DNA of 64,000 nt from Streptomyces uncialis (GTDB taxonomy: Bacteria > Actinomycetota > Actinomycetes > Streptomycetales > Streptomycetaceae). Positions 1 to 7,826 of the stretch are shown one piece after another. The notes beneath the pieces were generated by a model that saw nothing but the letters and a program-made list of their open reading frames with translations, did not search any database and had not been told where the DNA came from. The translations under genes were made by a program, and so were the position numbers. The stretch's first letter is position 1. Each line of letters starts with the position of its first letter. The stretch is taken from NCBI RefSeq assembly GCF_036250755.1, contig NZ_CP109583.1, positions 8,426,001 through 8,490,000 of the forward strand, written 5' to 3'.

Positions 1-1026
1 CATGCCACCGGCGTTGACCCGGATGTCCACGATCAGACCCCGCCACGCGCCGGGACCGGAGGTACGGGCCCGGGTGACGATCCGGTCCAGCACCTTGGTC
101 AGCTCGGCGGCGTCCGCCTGGTAGACGGGGGCGTCCGGGGTGTACCAGGTGAAGCGGTTGATCCGCAGGTAGCCGATCCCGCCGGGCAGTTCACCGTAAC
201 CGATCGCGCCGTTCGCATGGCTCTCAAGCGGCACCCCGCCGAAGTCCCGGCGCTCGATGAACTCGCGGACCCGCTCGTCGTACTCCAGGCTGGGCGCGAC
301 CGTCCCCTCACGCCCCACCCGCGCGGACCGGGTGAGCTCCGGGGTGTCCGCCTCCAGGGCGACATGCCCGTCCTGGAGCGGCGCGGTCATCTCCGCCAGG
401 ATGTCGAAGAGTTCGGCGGGCGTCGTCCGGGCGGTGACCTTCGGCCGGTACTTCGCGCGGACCGCGTCCCAGTCCACGCCCCGGGCGGCGAAGAAGGCGT
501 AGTTCTCCTCGAACGTCTGCCAGAAGACGTCGAAGTTCGCCAGCGGCCCGGTCGCGGGGGCCCGCCCGCACAGCTCGGGCAGCGCGGGGACACGGCGCAT
601 GTCACGGGTGCCCACCCCGCCGTCGACGGCCAGGGTCGCCCGTTCGGTGCCCCGTTGCCGCACGATGAGGACGGCCTCCGGTGAACCGAACCGGACCTCC
701 CCGCCGGGGCCGGGGGCACCTTGCCGGGTCGCCGTCAGACCGGGCAGGCAGCTGAGGGCCGTGGTGTCCCAGGTGCGCAGCACCCCACCGCTGACCGTGA
801 CGAACAGCCCGTAGCCGTCCATCCGCCACACACCGTCGGCCGGCGCGGCGTTCCGCGCCGCCCGGGTGTCCGGTGCGGTGGGCACGGCCGCGGCCGTGCC
901 CAGGGAACCGGCCAGCGCGAGGACGGTGCCCACCGCGGTGAGGACGGCACGCCGGGTGCGGCGCGGGGCGGGGCGGGCGGGTCTGGCGGATTCCCCGGCC
1001 CCGGCCCGGGACGTCACTGATCTCAC
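1..1026 (-). CDS. S41 family peptidase (C-terminal part cut by window edge)
   Basis: Predicted secreted serine protease of the S41 (tail-specific/tricorn C-terminal) family. The visible 342 codons start with a basic, Arg-rich N-terminus followed by a hydrophobic stretch (about residues 25-48) ending in Ala-rich sequence, consistent with a signal peptide. A helical domain follows with the S41 landmarks FWQTFEENYAFF and DGHVAL, then GYLRINRF and VDIRVNAGG, which is the strand-and-turn before the catalytic Ser region. The Ser/Lys catalytic part lies outside the window. The GTG start at 1026 was chosen because GGAGAACACA sits directly upstream as a ribosome site and the signal-like segment begins in frame. 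The next gene upstream is on the same strand after a 257-base gap, so it probably has its own promoter. Family assignment is firm; the substrate is unknown. Confidence 0.85.
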   Translation of the reverse strand, partial: MRSVTSRAGAGESARPARPAPRRTRRAVLTAVGTVLALAGSLGTAAAVPTAPDTRAARNAAPADGVWRMDGYGLFVTVSGGVLRTWDTTALSCLPGLTATRQGAPGPGGEVRFGSPEAVLIVRQRGTERATLAVDGGVGTRDMRRVPALPELCGRAPATGPLANFDVFWQTFEENYAFFAARGVDWDAVRAKYRPKVTARTTPAELFDILAEMTAPLQDGHVALEADTPELTRSARVGREGTVAPSLEYDERVREFIERRDFGGVPLESHANGAIGYGELPGGIGYLRINRFTWYTPDAPVYQADAAELTKVLDRIVTRARTSGPGAWRGLIVDIRVNAGGM

Positions 1027-1283
1027 TGTGTTCTCCGATGAATCGTTCTGCTGACAGGGTCCCGTGCACGGTTCCGTCACGGTATCCAGCGGGGCCCTCC
1101 GGCCGGGTCAACCGCCAGGGCGACTACGGGGACCGGCTCCCTTAAGGGCTGTCCCGGGCGGCCGACGGGTCGCGGCGGGCGCCCTCCCTGATCGGGATGC
1201 CCGATGCCCGGGACGAAATGCCTGGTGGCGGCGGGTGCCCTGGGCCGGACGGCCGTCGGGGACATCGGACACCCGCCCCGGGG

Positions 1284-2759
1284 TCAGCGCACCGTGACGG
1301 CGGGCGGGCTCTCCGGCTCGGTGTCGGCGGGCGGGGCACCCGGCTCCGTACCGGCGGACGCGCTGAGTTGCGGCCGCCGCAGGGTCAGCGCGATGAGCAG
1401 ACCGCCCGCCATTCCCGCCGCGGTGAGCAGCACGACCAGGAACTCCCCGTCGGCGGTGGCCGCGCGCAGGGCCTCACCGCTCTTGCCGTCCGTACCCCGG
1501 TCGGCGAGCGCCGTGAACACCGCGAGTCCGATGGCGTTGCCGATGTTGAGCCCGGTGGAGGCGGCTCCGTTGGCGACACCCTGTTCCTCCGGCGCGGTGC
1601 CGGTGGCCGCGGTGATCCACATCGCCGTCCAGACGATGCCCTGGCCGAGGCCGGAGACGATCAGACCGGGCACCAGCAGACCGTATCCGGCGTCCTTGTC
1701 GAAGCCGAGGGCGAGGACGGCCGTCCCGACGGCGCCGACGGCGAACCCGGTCACCAGTGTCGTGCGCACCCCCACGCGGCCCACCGCGCGTTCCCCGAGC
1801 TGGGTGCCGACGGCGATGGCGACCGAGGGGATCAGGAAGGCGAGTCCGGTCCCCAGCGCGGTGTAGCCGTGCACGGTCTGCATCAGGACGGTGAGGAAGT
1901 ACGGGAGCACACCGAACGTCGCCATGTACAGGAACGTGATCGCCACCGCGGCGGTGAGGCTCCGGTTGCGGAACAGCCGGAACGGCAGCAGTGGATCGGC
2001 ACTGCGCGTCTCGACGACCGCGAAGAACACCAGCGCGACCACGGCCAGCCCGGACGCGCCGAGCACCGCCGGGCTGCCCCAGCCCAGTTCGGGGCCCTGG
2101 ACCAGCGCGAACACCAGCAGGGTGGCACCGGCGGTGACACCGAGCGCCCCCGGCAGGTCGAACGCGCGGCGCTCGCCGCGCTCGGGGTCACGGGGGATCA
2201 CGAACAGGGTGGCCACCGCGATCACCACGGCGAGGGGGACATTGACATAGAAGACGGCGGGCCAGCCGAACTGCTCGGTGAGCACTCCGCCGAGCAGCGC
2301 GCCGATGGTCAGCCCACTGGCGCCCGCGCCGCCCCAGACGGCGAGGGCCCGGTTGCGCGCCGGACCCTCCGTGAAGAGGGTGTTGATCAGCGCGAGTGTC
2401 GCGGGCAGCAGCAGCGCGCCGCCGATCCCCTGCACCGCACGGGCCGCGACGATCAACTCCGGGCTCCGCGCGAGACCGCCCGCCAGCGAGGACACGGCGT
2501 ACAGGGCCAGGGCGACGACGAACACCCGGCGGCGGCCCAGCAGATCCGCCGCCCGCCCACCGAGCAGCAGGAAGCCGCCCGCGAAGACGACGTACGCGCT
2601 GACCACCAACTGCTGGGTCTGGCCAGGGAATCCCAGAGCCGAGCCGATCTCGGGGAGCGCGACGAAGACGATGTTCAGATCGAGGGCGTACATCAGCTGG
2701 GCCAGGGCCAGTAACGCGAGCGTCCAGCCGGGGCGTGGCCGGGTCGGGTTGGGAGACAT
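1284..2759 (-). CDS. DHA2-type MFS drug exporter
   Basis: A 491-residue major facilitator superfamily transporter of the EmrB/QacA (14-TM, DHA2) type, expected in the cytoplasmic membrane and driven by proton motive force. It starts with a hydrophobic helix ending LDLNIVFVALPEI, the usual motif D1 region. It then shows GGRAADLLGRRRVF (motif A between TM2 and TM3) and ARAVQGIGGALLLPA (TM4). An Arg/Pro/Glu-rich tail closes the protein. The ATG at 2759 is preferred over an in-frame start 25 codons upstream because AAGGAGCACC lies just before it and the hydrophobic helix follows closely. It is transcribed divergently from the CPBP protease gene at 2982. A near-palindrome at 2809-2829 may control both. 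The exported compound cannot be told from sequence. Confidence 0.9.
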   Translation of the reverse strand: MSPNPTRPRPGWTLALLALAQLMYALDLNIVFVALPEIGSALGFPGQTQQLVVSAYVVFAGGFLLLGGRAADLLGRRRVFVVALALYAVSSLAGGLARSPELIVAARAVQGIGGALLLPATLALINTLFTEGPARNRALAVWGGAGASGLTIGALLGGVLTEQFGWPAVFYVNVPLAVVIAVATLFVIPRDPERGERRAFDLPGALGVTAGATLLVFALVQGPELGWGSPAVLGASGLAVVALVFFAVVETRSADPLLPFRLFRNRSLTAAVAITFLYMATFGVLPYFLTVLMQTVHGYTALGTGLAFLIPSVAIAVGTQLGERAVGRVGVRTTLVTGFAVGAVGTAVLALGFDKDAGYGLLVPGLIVSGLGQGIVWTAMWITAATGTAPEEQGVANGAASTGLNIGNAIGLAVFTALADRGTDGKSGEALRAATADGEFLVVLLTAAGMAGGLLIALTLRRPQLSASAGTEPGAPPADTEPESPPAVTVR

Positions 2760-2808
2760 ACGGGGGTGCTCCTTCAACGGGTGCGTGCCATGGATGACTG
2801 TTCGTATA

Positions 2809-2829
2809 TTCACGTACAGTCGTACTGAA
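2809..2829. promoter_or_regulatory. Candidate operator between divergent MFS and CPBP genes
   Basis: The sequence TTCACGTACAGTCGTACTGA(A) is an imperfect inverted repeat (TTCA-GTAC/GTAC-TGAA with one inserted base) lying about 50 bases upstream of the MFS start and 150 bases upstream of the CPBP start. It is the only AT-richer palindrome in the divergent gap. It resembles a dimeric HTH repressor site. The cognate regulator is unknown; the ArsR-type protein at 3917 is one candidate. Confidence 0.35.
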
Positions 2830-2981
2830 GGCAAGCGGCTGCGATGGCCGCTGCATCGAACGATGCAGAGCGATCTCCCCGGTGAGGACGACGCGGCACG
2901 TACGACGGAAAGGAAGAGTGGTCGTCCTGGCGCCGCCCGCTCGGCGCCACCCCGAGTCCCGACCCCAGCCCCGAGGGAGAC

Positions 2982-3920
2982 ATGACAGCGCGGTGTGAAC
3001 CAAGGGCCTTCCCTTCACGGAGCAGGTCCCTCGGCCGGGCACTGCTCGGCGGCCTCGTCATGGCGACCTCGCTGGGAGCGGGTACCGCCGTCGGCTCGGT
3101 GCTCACCAAGGCGGCGGGCCTCGACGGAGTGCCGGCCCGGCTGGTGTCCGCGGCGCTGGTCAGCGCCATCGCCACCCCACTCGTGCTGCTCGCCGCCCGT
3201 CGTGCGCGACTCCCCGCGCGGCTGCTGGGGACCGGGGGACCGCGCGCGATGTTCCGGGCCTTCCTCGCCGGGTCGGGGGTGATGGCCGCCGCGGCGGCAC
3301 TCGTCATGGGGGCGGCCACCGCGGCGGGGCTGCTGCGCTGGTCGGCTCCCGACCTCGTGACCCTCGCCGGATTCCTCGTCACGAACGGCGTGGTCGCCCT
3401 GCTGCTGGAGGCGTGGCCCGAGGAAGTGACCCTGCGCGGCTATACCTGGGCCGCGCTGCGGGAACGGTTCCGCGGGCTGTGCGCGGGCCTCGCGACGACG
3501 GTGGTGTTCCTGCTGGTGCCCGGCGCCTCGACGGTTGTTCGCGCCGTGGTCGGCCGGGCCCTGGGTGAGGACGAGGTCCCGCCGCTCGGGCTCGCCCCGC
3601 CGGGGCAGTCCACCGCCGACTATCTGATCCTGCTGGCCGTCTTCGGATCGGCCCTCGTGGTGGCGCGCACCGCGGTACCGGGACCAGCGCCGCTGGGGGC
3701 GGCGATCGGGGCGCATCTGGTCTTCCTCACCGTGAACCGGGTCGTGTTCGACGGCGAGGCCCGGGGCGCGGGCTGGTCGGCGGAGCTGTCGTCGCCCGAC
3801 GCCGCGCTGCTCGTCCCGGCGTATCTGCTGGTCGCCGTCGCCGGGTTCCGGCTGTACCGGCGGGTGCGGCCACCGGTGCCCGCGAGACGGTACGACTGTC
3901 CGGGTACGCTGGGACCATGA
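2982..3920 (+). CDS. CPBP family intramembrane protease-like protein
   Basis: A 312-residue polytopic membrane protein of the CPBP (CaaX protease/bacteriocin-processing, Abi) family. The family's metal/catalytic motif EExxxR is present as PEEVTLRGY after a long hydrophobic segment. Later hydrophobic helices include AAIGAHLVFLTVNR, with a His in the position of the second conserved motif. The start is supported by GAGGGAGAC immediately before the ATG. The stop codon overlaps the start of the downstream ArsR-type regulator (ATGA), so the two form an operon. In actinomycetes such proteins are mostly uncharacterised; roles in peptide processing or bacteriocin immunity are suggested for relatives, but nothing here fixes a substrate. 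Confidence 0.8.
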   Translation: MTARCEPRAFPSRSRSLGRALLGGLVMATSLGAGTAVGSVLTKAAGLDGVPARLVSAALVSAIATPLVLLAARRARLPARLLGTGGPRAMFRAFLAGSGVMAAAAALVMGAATAAGLLRWSAPDLVTLAGFLVTNGVVALLLEAWPEEVTLRGYTWAALRERFRGLCAGLATTVVFLLVPGASTVVRAVVGRALGEDEVPPLGLAPPGQSTADYLILLAVFGSALVVARTAVPGPAPLGAAIGAHLVFLTVNRVVFDGEARGAGWSAELSSPDAALLVPAYLLVAVAGFRLYRRVRPPVPARRYDCPGTLGP

Positions 3921-4246
3921 CCTACCGCCATCCGGACCGTGAACAGATCAGGATCGAAGGTGTCCTGTCGGCGCTCGGCCACCCTGTGCGGCTCTCGGCG
4001 GTGCGGGTGCTCGACGCGGGGGGTGAGCACAACTGCGGCAGCGTGCTGAGGGTTCTCGGCATCACCGCGAAGTCGACGATGACGCATCACTGGCGGGTGC
4101 TGCGGGACAGCGGGGTCATCCGGCAGGAGCCTGCCGGACGGGAGAATCTGCTGACGCTGCGGCGGGTGGACCTGGACGCGCGCTATCCCGGGCTGCTGGA
4201 CGCGGTGCTGGTCGGCGCGGCGACCGACGGAGTCACCACCGGCTGA
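3917..4246 (+). CDS. ArsR-family HTH transcriptional regulator
   Basis: A 109-residue winged helix protein of the ArsR/SmtB type. The segment VLSALGHPVRLSAVRVL is the characteristic first helix pair, followed by a recognition helix around TAKSTMTHHWRVLRDSGVI and the wing RQEPAGRENLLTLR. Only one Cys (in EHNCGS) is visible and there is no clear metal-binding Cys cluster, so a metal-independent or thiol/ligand signal is more likely than arsenic sensing. It is translationally coupled to the CPBP gene by an ATGA overlap and probably controls its own operon. A hairpin-rich repeat follows within 15 bases and may terminate the transcript. Confidence 0.85.
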   Translation: MTYRHPDREQIRIEGVLSALGHPVRLSAVRVLDAGGEHNCGSVLRVLGITAKSTMTHHWRVLRDSGVIRQEPAGRENLLTLRRVDLDARYPGLLDAVLVGAATDGVTTG

Positions 4247-4259
4247 GCGGCCGACCTCA

Positions 4260-4694
4260 CTTGTTCCTGTACAGGTAGTTCGTGGGTGCGCAGTTCCCCG
4301 CGGGTCGCCTTCGCTCGCGCTTTTGAGGTTTCCTGTGCTGGGCGTACTTGTTCCTGTACAGGTCGTCCGGGGGCGCGCAGTTCCCCGCGCCCCTTTGGGG
4401 GCGCCTCAGCCTCTTGCTGTTGTTCTTCGCCATTCTCCTCGTGCAGTCGCGCTGCTGCGGGAGGGGGTGGGCGGGAATCTCTGCCCGCAGACTCCGATGC
4501 TCTTCAGTAGCTCCGCTGGACGTCGTACCGAGCGTGTCGGATCGAGGACGGAGAATCCCGACCGGCACCGACCCGAAGAACCGGCAGAACGCGCCCCAAA
4601 GGGGCGCGGGGAACTGCGCAAACCCACCGAGCGACGGCACAGGGACAAGCGCGTCCCGCCGGACGGACCTGGGAAGCGCAAGCGAAGGCGACCC
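4260..4694. repeat. Mirrored repeat block with two inverted element pairs
   Basis: Between the convergent ArsR and thioesterase genes lies about 435 bases of non-coding repeat. A roughly 43-base unit beginning CTTGTTCCTGTACAGGT and running into GCGCAGTTCCCCGCG occurs at 4260-4302 and again at 4347-4390. The longer core at 4375-4404 (hairpin GCGCCCC-TTT-GGGG) returns inverted at 4591-4619. A second motif, GGGTCGCCTTCGCTCGCGCTT (4302-4322), returns inverted at 4672-4694 with one change. The block therefore has mirrored ends. Its hairpins could terminate both flanking genes. Similar GGGGAACTGCGC elements are, as I recall, common in Streptomyces intergenic DNA. Confidence 0.8.
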
Positions 4695-4696
4695 GC

Positions 4697-5494
4697 TCAG
4701 CCCGGCCGCGCCGCCGACACCCGTAGTCGCCGGGTCACCACGGACGCCACCGCGGGGAGCTGCGCGGCCGGGAAGAAGTGGTCCCCGGGGAGCACCTCGT
4801 GGTGGAACGACCCGGCGGTCACGTCCGCCCAGCGGGCCGCCGCCGCCGGTTCGACGGCCAGATCCGCCGTGCCGGTGAGAACGGTGAGGTCCAGCGGCAG
4901 TGGCGGGGACACCGGTGTCGGTACATGGGTCTCCGCGAGGCGGTAGTCCGCGCGGACGATCGGCAGGAACAGATCCCTCAGATCCGGCTCCGCGAGCACC
5001 TCCGCGTTGACCCCGCCGTGTCGGCGCAGCACCTCAAGGAACTCCTCCTCGGGCAGGAGATGCACCTGCCGGTCCCGGGGATGGTGGGGAGCCTGCCGGG
5101 CGGAGGCGAAGAAGTGCACGAGCGTGCGGGCGTGCCCCGGGTCCGCGAGGAGCAGCCGCAGCACCTCGTAGCCGATCGTCGCCCCCATGCTGTGTCCCAG
5201 CACGGCCGTCGGCCGGTCCAGCAGCGGGGCGATCGCGTCCGCCGCGCCCCGGGCGAGCTCGTCGAGGCTCCGGGCCGGGGGCTCCTTGATCCGGCGCTCA
5301 CGGCCCGGGTACTGGACGGCCCACGCCTCGATGTCGGGAGGCAGTGCCTTCGGCCAGTCCCGGAAGAATCCGGCGGAACCGCCCGCGTGCGGGAGGAGGA
5401 TCAGCCGGGAGGTGGCGTCCGGCCGTGCCTCCAGGGGGCGCAGCCAGGCCGCTTCCGGCCCGGCGTGTGTCCCCTGCCCGTGTACCGCTCCCAC
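4697..5494 (-). CDS. Type II thioesterase of the siderophore cluster
   Basis: A 265-residue alpha/beta hydrolase of the type II (GrsT/YbtT/RifR) thioesterase family, which cleaves stalled or wrong acyl groups from carrier domains of NRPS and PKS lines. Family marks are LILLPHAGGSAGFF near the N-terminus, VQYPGRE, the nucleophile elbow GHSMGA (Ser about 102), and a C-terminal GDHFF holding the catalytic His. The GTG at 5494 follows GGAGGCA closely; a longer form from 5539 is possible but adds only low-complexity sequence. It is transcribed away from the ABC pair at 6054 and has an iron-box-like promoter at 5551-5583. Because neither the PKS nor the NRPS proteins end in a thioesterase domain, this enzyme may also take part in product release. 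Confidence 0.88.
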   Translation of the reverse strand: MGAVHGQGTHAGPEAAWLRPLEARPDATSRLILLPHAGGSAGFFRDWPKALPPDIEAWAVQYPGRERRIKEPPARSLDELARGAADAIAPLLDRPTAVLGHSMGATIGYEVLRLLLADPGHARTLVHFFASARQAPHHPRDRQVHLLPEEEFLEVLRRHGGVNAEVLAEPDLRDLFLPIVRADYRLAETHVPTPVSPPLPLDLTVLTGTADLAVEPAAAARWADVTAGSFHHEVLPGDHFFPAAQLPAVASVVTRRLRVSAARPG

Positions 5495-5550
5495 ACTGCC
5501 TCCGCCTCGCCCCGGTGAACGGGGAGTCCGCCCGCGCACCGCTCCGGGCC

Positions 5551-5583
5551 GTCGGTAAGTCGTACCTTAATCAATTGCGTCAA
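5551..5583 (-). promoter_or_regulatory. Iron-box-like promoter of the type II thioesterase
   Basis: Reading the minus strand, TTGACG (5583-5578) is followed after 17 bases by ACTTAC. The spacer and -10 contain TAAGGTACGACTTACCGAC (5551-5569), which matches the DmdR1/IdeR iron-box consensus TTAGGTTAGGCTCACCTAA at about 12 of 19 positions. Placement over the core promoter fits iron-dependent repression. Confidence 0.5.
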
Positions 5584-5805
5584 GCTGTCATCAAAACGTC
5601 CCGGCCCTCCCGGGGGTTCCCGGTCAACCGAGCGATGTCGCGAGATCGTTGACATCCCGTCAGTACGAGCGATCATCCGCGACGCTCTGACCTGCCGCGC
5701 CGCTCAACCACGGGAAGTCCGGGGCGGGATCTTCCAGACGCGCCCCACCCGGCCGTGAGGCGTGTTCGTACCGACCCCGGCGGCGCCCTCCCGCTTCATG
5801 GCTGG

Positions 5806-5824
5806 TTAGGCGGGCCTTGCCGAT
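5806..5824. promoter_or_regulatory. Iron box upstream of the YbtPQ-like ABC genes
   Basis: The minus-strand reading ATCGGCAAGGCCCGCCTAA shares GGCAAGGC and CCTAA with the stronger box at 30901-30919 (ATAGGCAAGGCTTACCTAA). It lies about 230 bases before the start of the first ABC gene, in the divergent region 5495-6053. Match to the DmdR1 consensus is partial, so the call rests on its resemblance to the other boxes in this locus. Confidence 0.5.
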
Positions 5825-6053
5825 TAATGACGACCTGTTGCAAACTAACGCTGCGTCGGCCTCGGGCCATCCCCCGCGCCGGGGTCGGCGCCTTCCCTCC
5901 GTCTGCCCAGGGGTCCGCCATGACCGAAGCGCGACACCCGGCCCGCACCACCGGCCGGCCACCTCCCGCACCGTGTCCGGCGGCCCGCCCGCGCCGCCGC
6001 CCCCTACCGCGATCGCCCCGCACCGCTCGTACCCGCCCTTCTGGAGCACCCTG

Positions 6054-7826
6054 ATGTCCGATCAGCCTGGCGGTCCACCCGCCACCCTCGGGGAGCTCCT
6101 CGCCCCGGTACGGCCGAGGATCGTCACCGCCACGGCCCTGTCCGTGCTGGCCGCGCTGGCGGGCCTGGTGCCCTTCGCGGCGGTGTATCCGCTGGCCCTG
6201 GAACTGAGCGAGGCGGCGCCCGACCGCGCCACCGTGTGGACCGTCGTCGCGGTCACCCTGGGCGCGGTGGCCGTCCAGTTCCTGTGCAACGGGGCGGCCG
6301 TCGCGATCTCGCACCGCGCCGACACCACCCTCCAGACCCTGCTGCGCCGGGCCATGGCCGAACGGCTCTCCAAGGCGCCGCTCGGCTGGATCGGCCGCCA
6401 GGGCAGCGGCAAGGTGAAGGCCACCCTCCAGGACGACGTGGAGGACATGCACTATCTGATCGCCCACGCGCTGCCCGATCTCGCGGTCGCCGTGGCCGCC
6501 CCGATCGCGGCCGCGCTCTGCCTCGCCACGGTCGACTGGCGGCTGACCCTGGTCTGTCTGATCGGCATCCCGCTCTACTACGCCGGATACCGGGCCGCGA
6601 CCCGGGCGGCCGGCTCCCGGATGGGTGCCATCGGCGCCGCGATGGGCCGGCTGAACTCCGCCGTCGTGGAGTTCGTGCAGGGCATCGCCGTGGTCAAGGC
6701 GTTCGGGCAGGCCCACCGGGCGCACGCCCGGTTCGCCACCGCCGCCGACAACTACCTGGAGACCTTCAGCTCCGCGATGCGGCCCATCCTGCGCATCCAG
6801 TCGCTCAGCGGCGCCGTCGTCTCACCGGTCACCACCCTCCTGGTCGTCGCCCTCGCCGGAACCCTCTTCGTCGGCCAGGGCTGGACCGCCCCGATCGACC
6901 TCGTGCCGTTCCTCACCCTCGGCCTCGGTCTCACCGCGCCCGTCCTCACCCTGGGCCTCGCGGGCGGCACCCTGCGCACCGCGCGCGCCGCCGCCGGACG
7001 CGTCGGCGAACTCCTCGCCGTCGAACCGCTGCCCGAGACCGCCACCCCGCTGCGGCCCGACGGCCACCAGGTCGAGTTCAGGGATGTCACCTTCGGCTAC
7101 GACAGTGCCGCCCCCGTACTGCGGGACATCAGCGCCGTCCTGCCCGAAGGCACCGTCACCGCGCTCGTCGGACCCTCCGGCGCGGGCAAGTCCACCCTCG
7201 CCGCTCTCGCCCTGCGGTTCGCGGACCCCCAGCGGGGCCAGGTCCTGATCGGCGGCACCGATGTCCGTGACATCCCGAGCGCCGACCTCTACCGCTACGT
7301 CGGCTTCGTCCTCCAGGACGCCCGTTTCCTGCGCGCCTCCGTCGCCGACAATCTGCGTCTCGCCGCACCCGACGCCACCGACACCGACCTCGCGCACGCG
7401 GCCCGCGCGGCCGGCGTCCACGAGCGCGTCCAGCAACTCCCGCGCGGCTACGACTCGGTGATCGGGGAGGACGCCCGGCTCTCCGGCGGCGAGACCCAGC
7501 GGCTCGCCATCGCCCGGGTGCTGCTCGCCGACACCCCCGTCGTCGTCCTGGACGAGGCCACCGCGCACGCCGACCCCGAGTCCGAGGCCGCCGTCCAGAA
7601 GGCCCTGTCCACCATGATCGCCGGACGTACCGTCCTGGTCATCGCCCACCGGCTGGGCAGCGTCGCCACCGCCGACCGGATCGTCGCCCTGGACGAGGGC
7701 CGCATCGCCGAACAGGGCACCCATGACGAACTCCTCGCCCTCGGCGGCCTGTACGCGCGGCTGTGGGCGACCGAACGGCAGCACATCGACGCGGCCGACG
7801 CCGCACGGACCGAGGTGGCGCGATGA
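6054..7826 (+). CDS. Siderophore ABC transporter, TMD-NBD half (YbtP/IrtA-like)
   Basis: A 590-residue half-transporter with an N-terminal six-helix exporter-fold domain (about residues 20-320) and a C-terminal ATPase. The NBD carries Walker A GPSGAGKST, signature LSGGETQR and Walker B VVVLDEATAH, followed by the switch His in VIAHRLG. Fused TMD-NBD pairs of this kind next to salicylate-siderophore genes (YbtPQ in Yersinia, IrtAB in Mycobacterium) import the ferric siderophore even though they have the exporter fold. The extra N-terminal siderophore-reductase domain of IrtA is absent here. The ATG at 6054 is chosen because GGAG lies 8 bases upstream and the preceding in-frame sequence is low-complexity. 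The gene overlaps the next half-transporter (ATGA), indicating a heterodimer. Confidence 0.88.
   Translation: MSDQPGGPPATLGELLAPVRPRIVTATALSVLAALAGLVPFAAVYPLALELSEAAPDRATVWTVVAVTLGAVAVQFLCNGAAVAISHRADTTLQTLLRRAMAERLSKAPLGWIGRQGSGKVKATLQDDVEDMHYLIAHALPDLAVAVAAPIAAALCLATVDWRLTLVCLIGIPLYYAGYRAATRAAGSRMGAIGAAMGRLNSAVVEFVQGIAVVKAFGQAHRAHARFATAADNYLETFSSAMRPILRIQSLSGAVVSPVTTLLVVALAGTLFVGQGWTAPIDLVPFLTLGLGLTAPVLTLGLAGGTLRTARAAAGRVGELLAVEPLPETATPLRPDGHQVEFRDVTFGYDSAAPVLRDISAVLPEGTVTALVGPSGAGKSTLAALALRFADPQRGQVLIGGTDVRDIPSADLYRYVGFVLQDARFLRASVADNLRLAAPDATDTDLAHAARAAGVHERVQQLPRGYDSVIGEDARLSGGETQRLAIARVLLADTPVVVLDEATAHADPESEAAVQKALSTMIAGRTVLVIAHRLGSVATADRIVALDEGRIAEQGTHDELLALGGLYARLWATERQHIDAADAARTEVAR

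Noticed and set aside
4257..4640. A minus-strand 127-codon ORF across the repeat block
   Set aside because: It is made of the repeat units themselves and starts and ends in hairpin sequence; no family resemblance.
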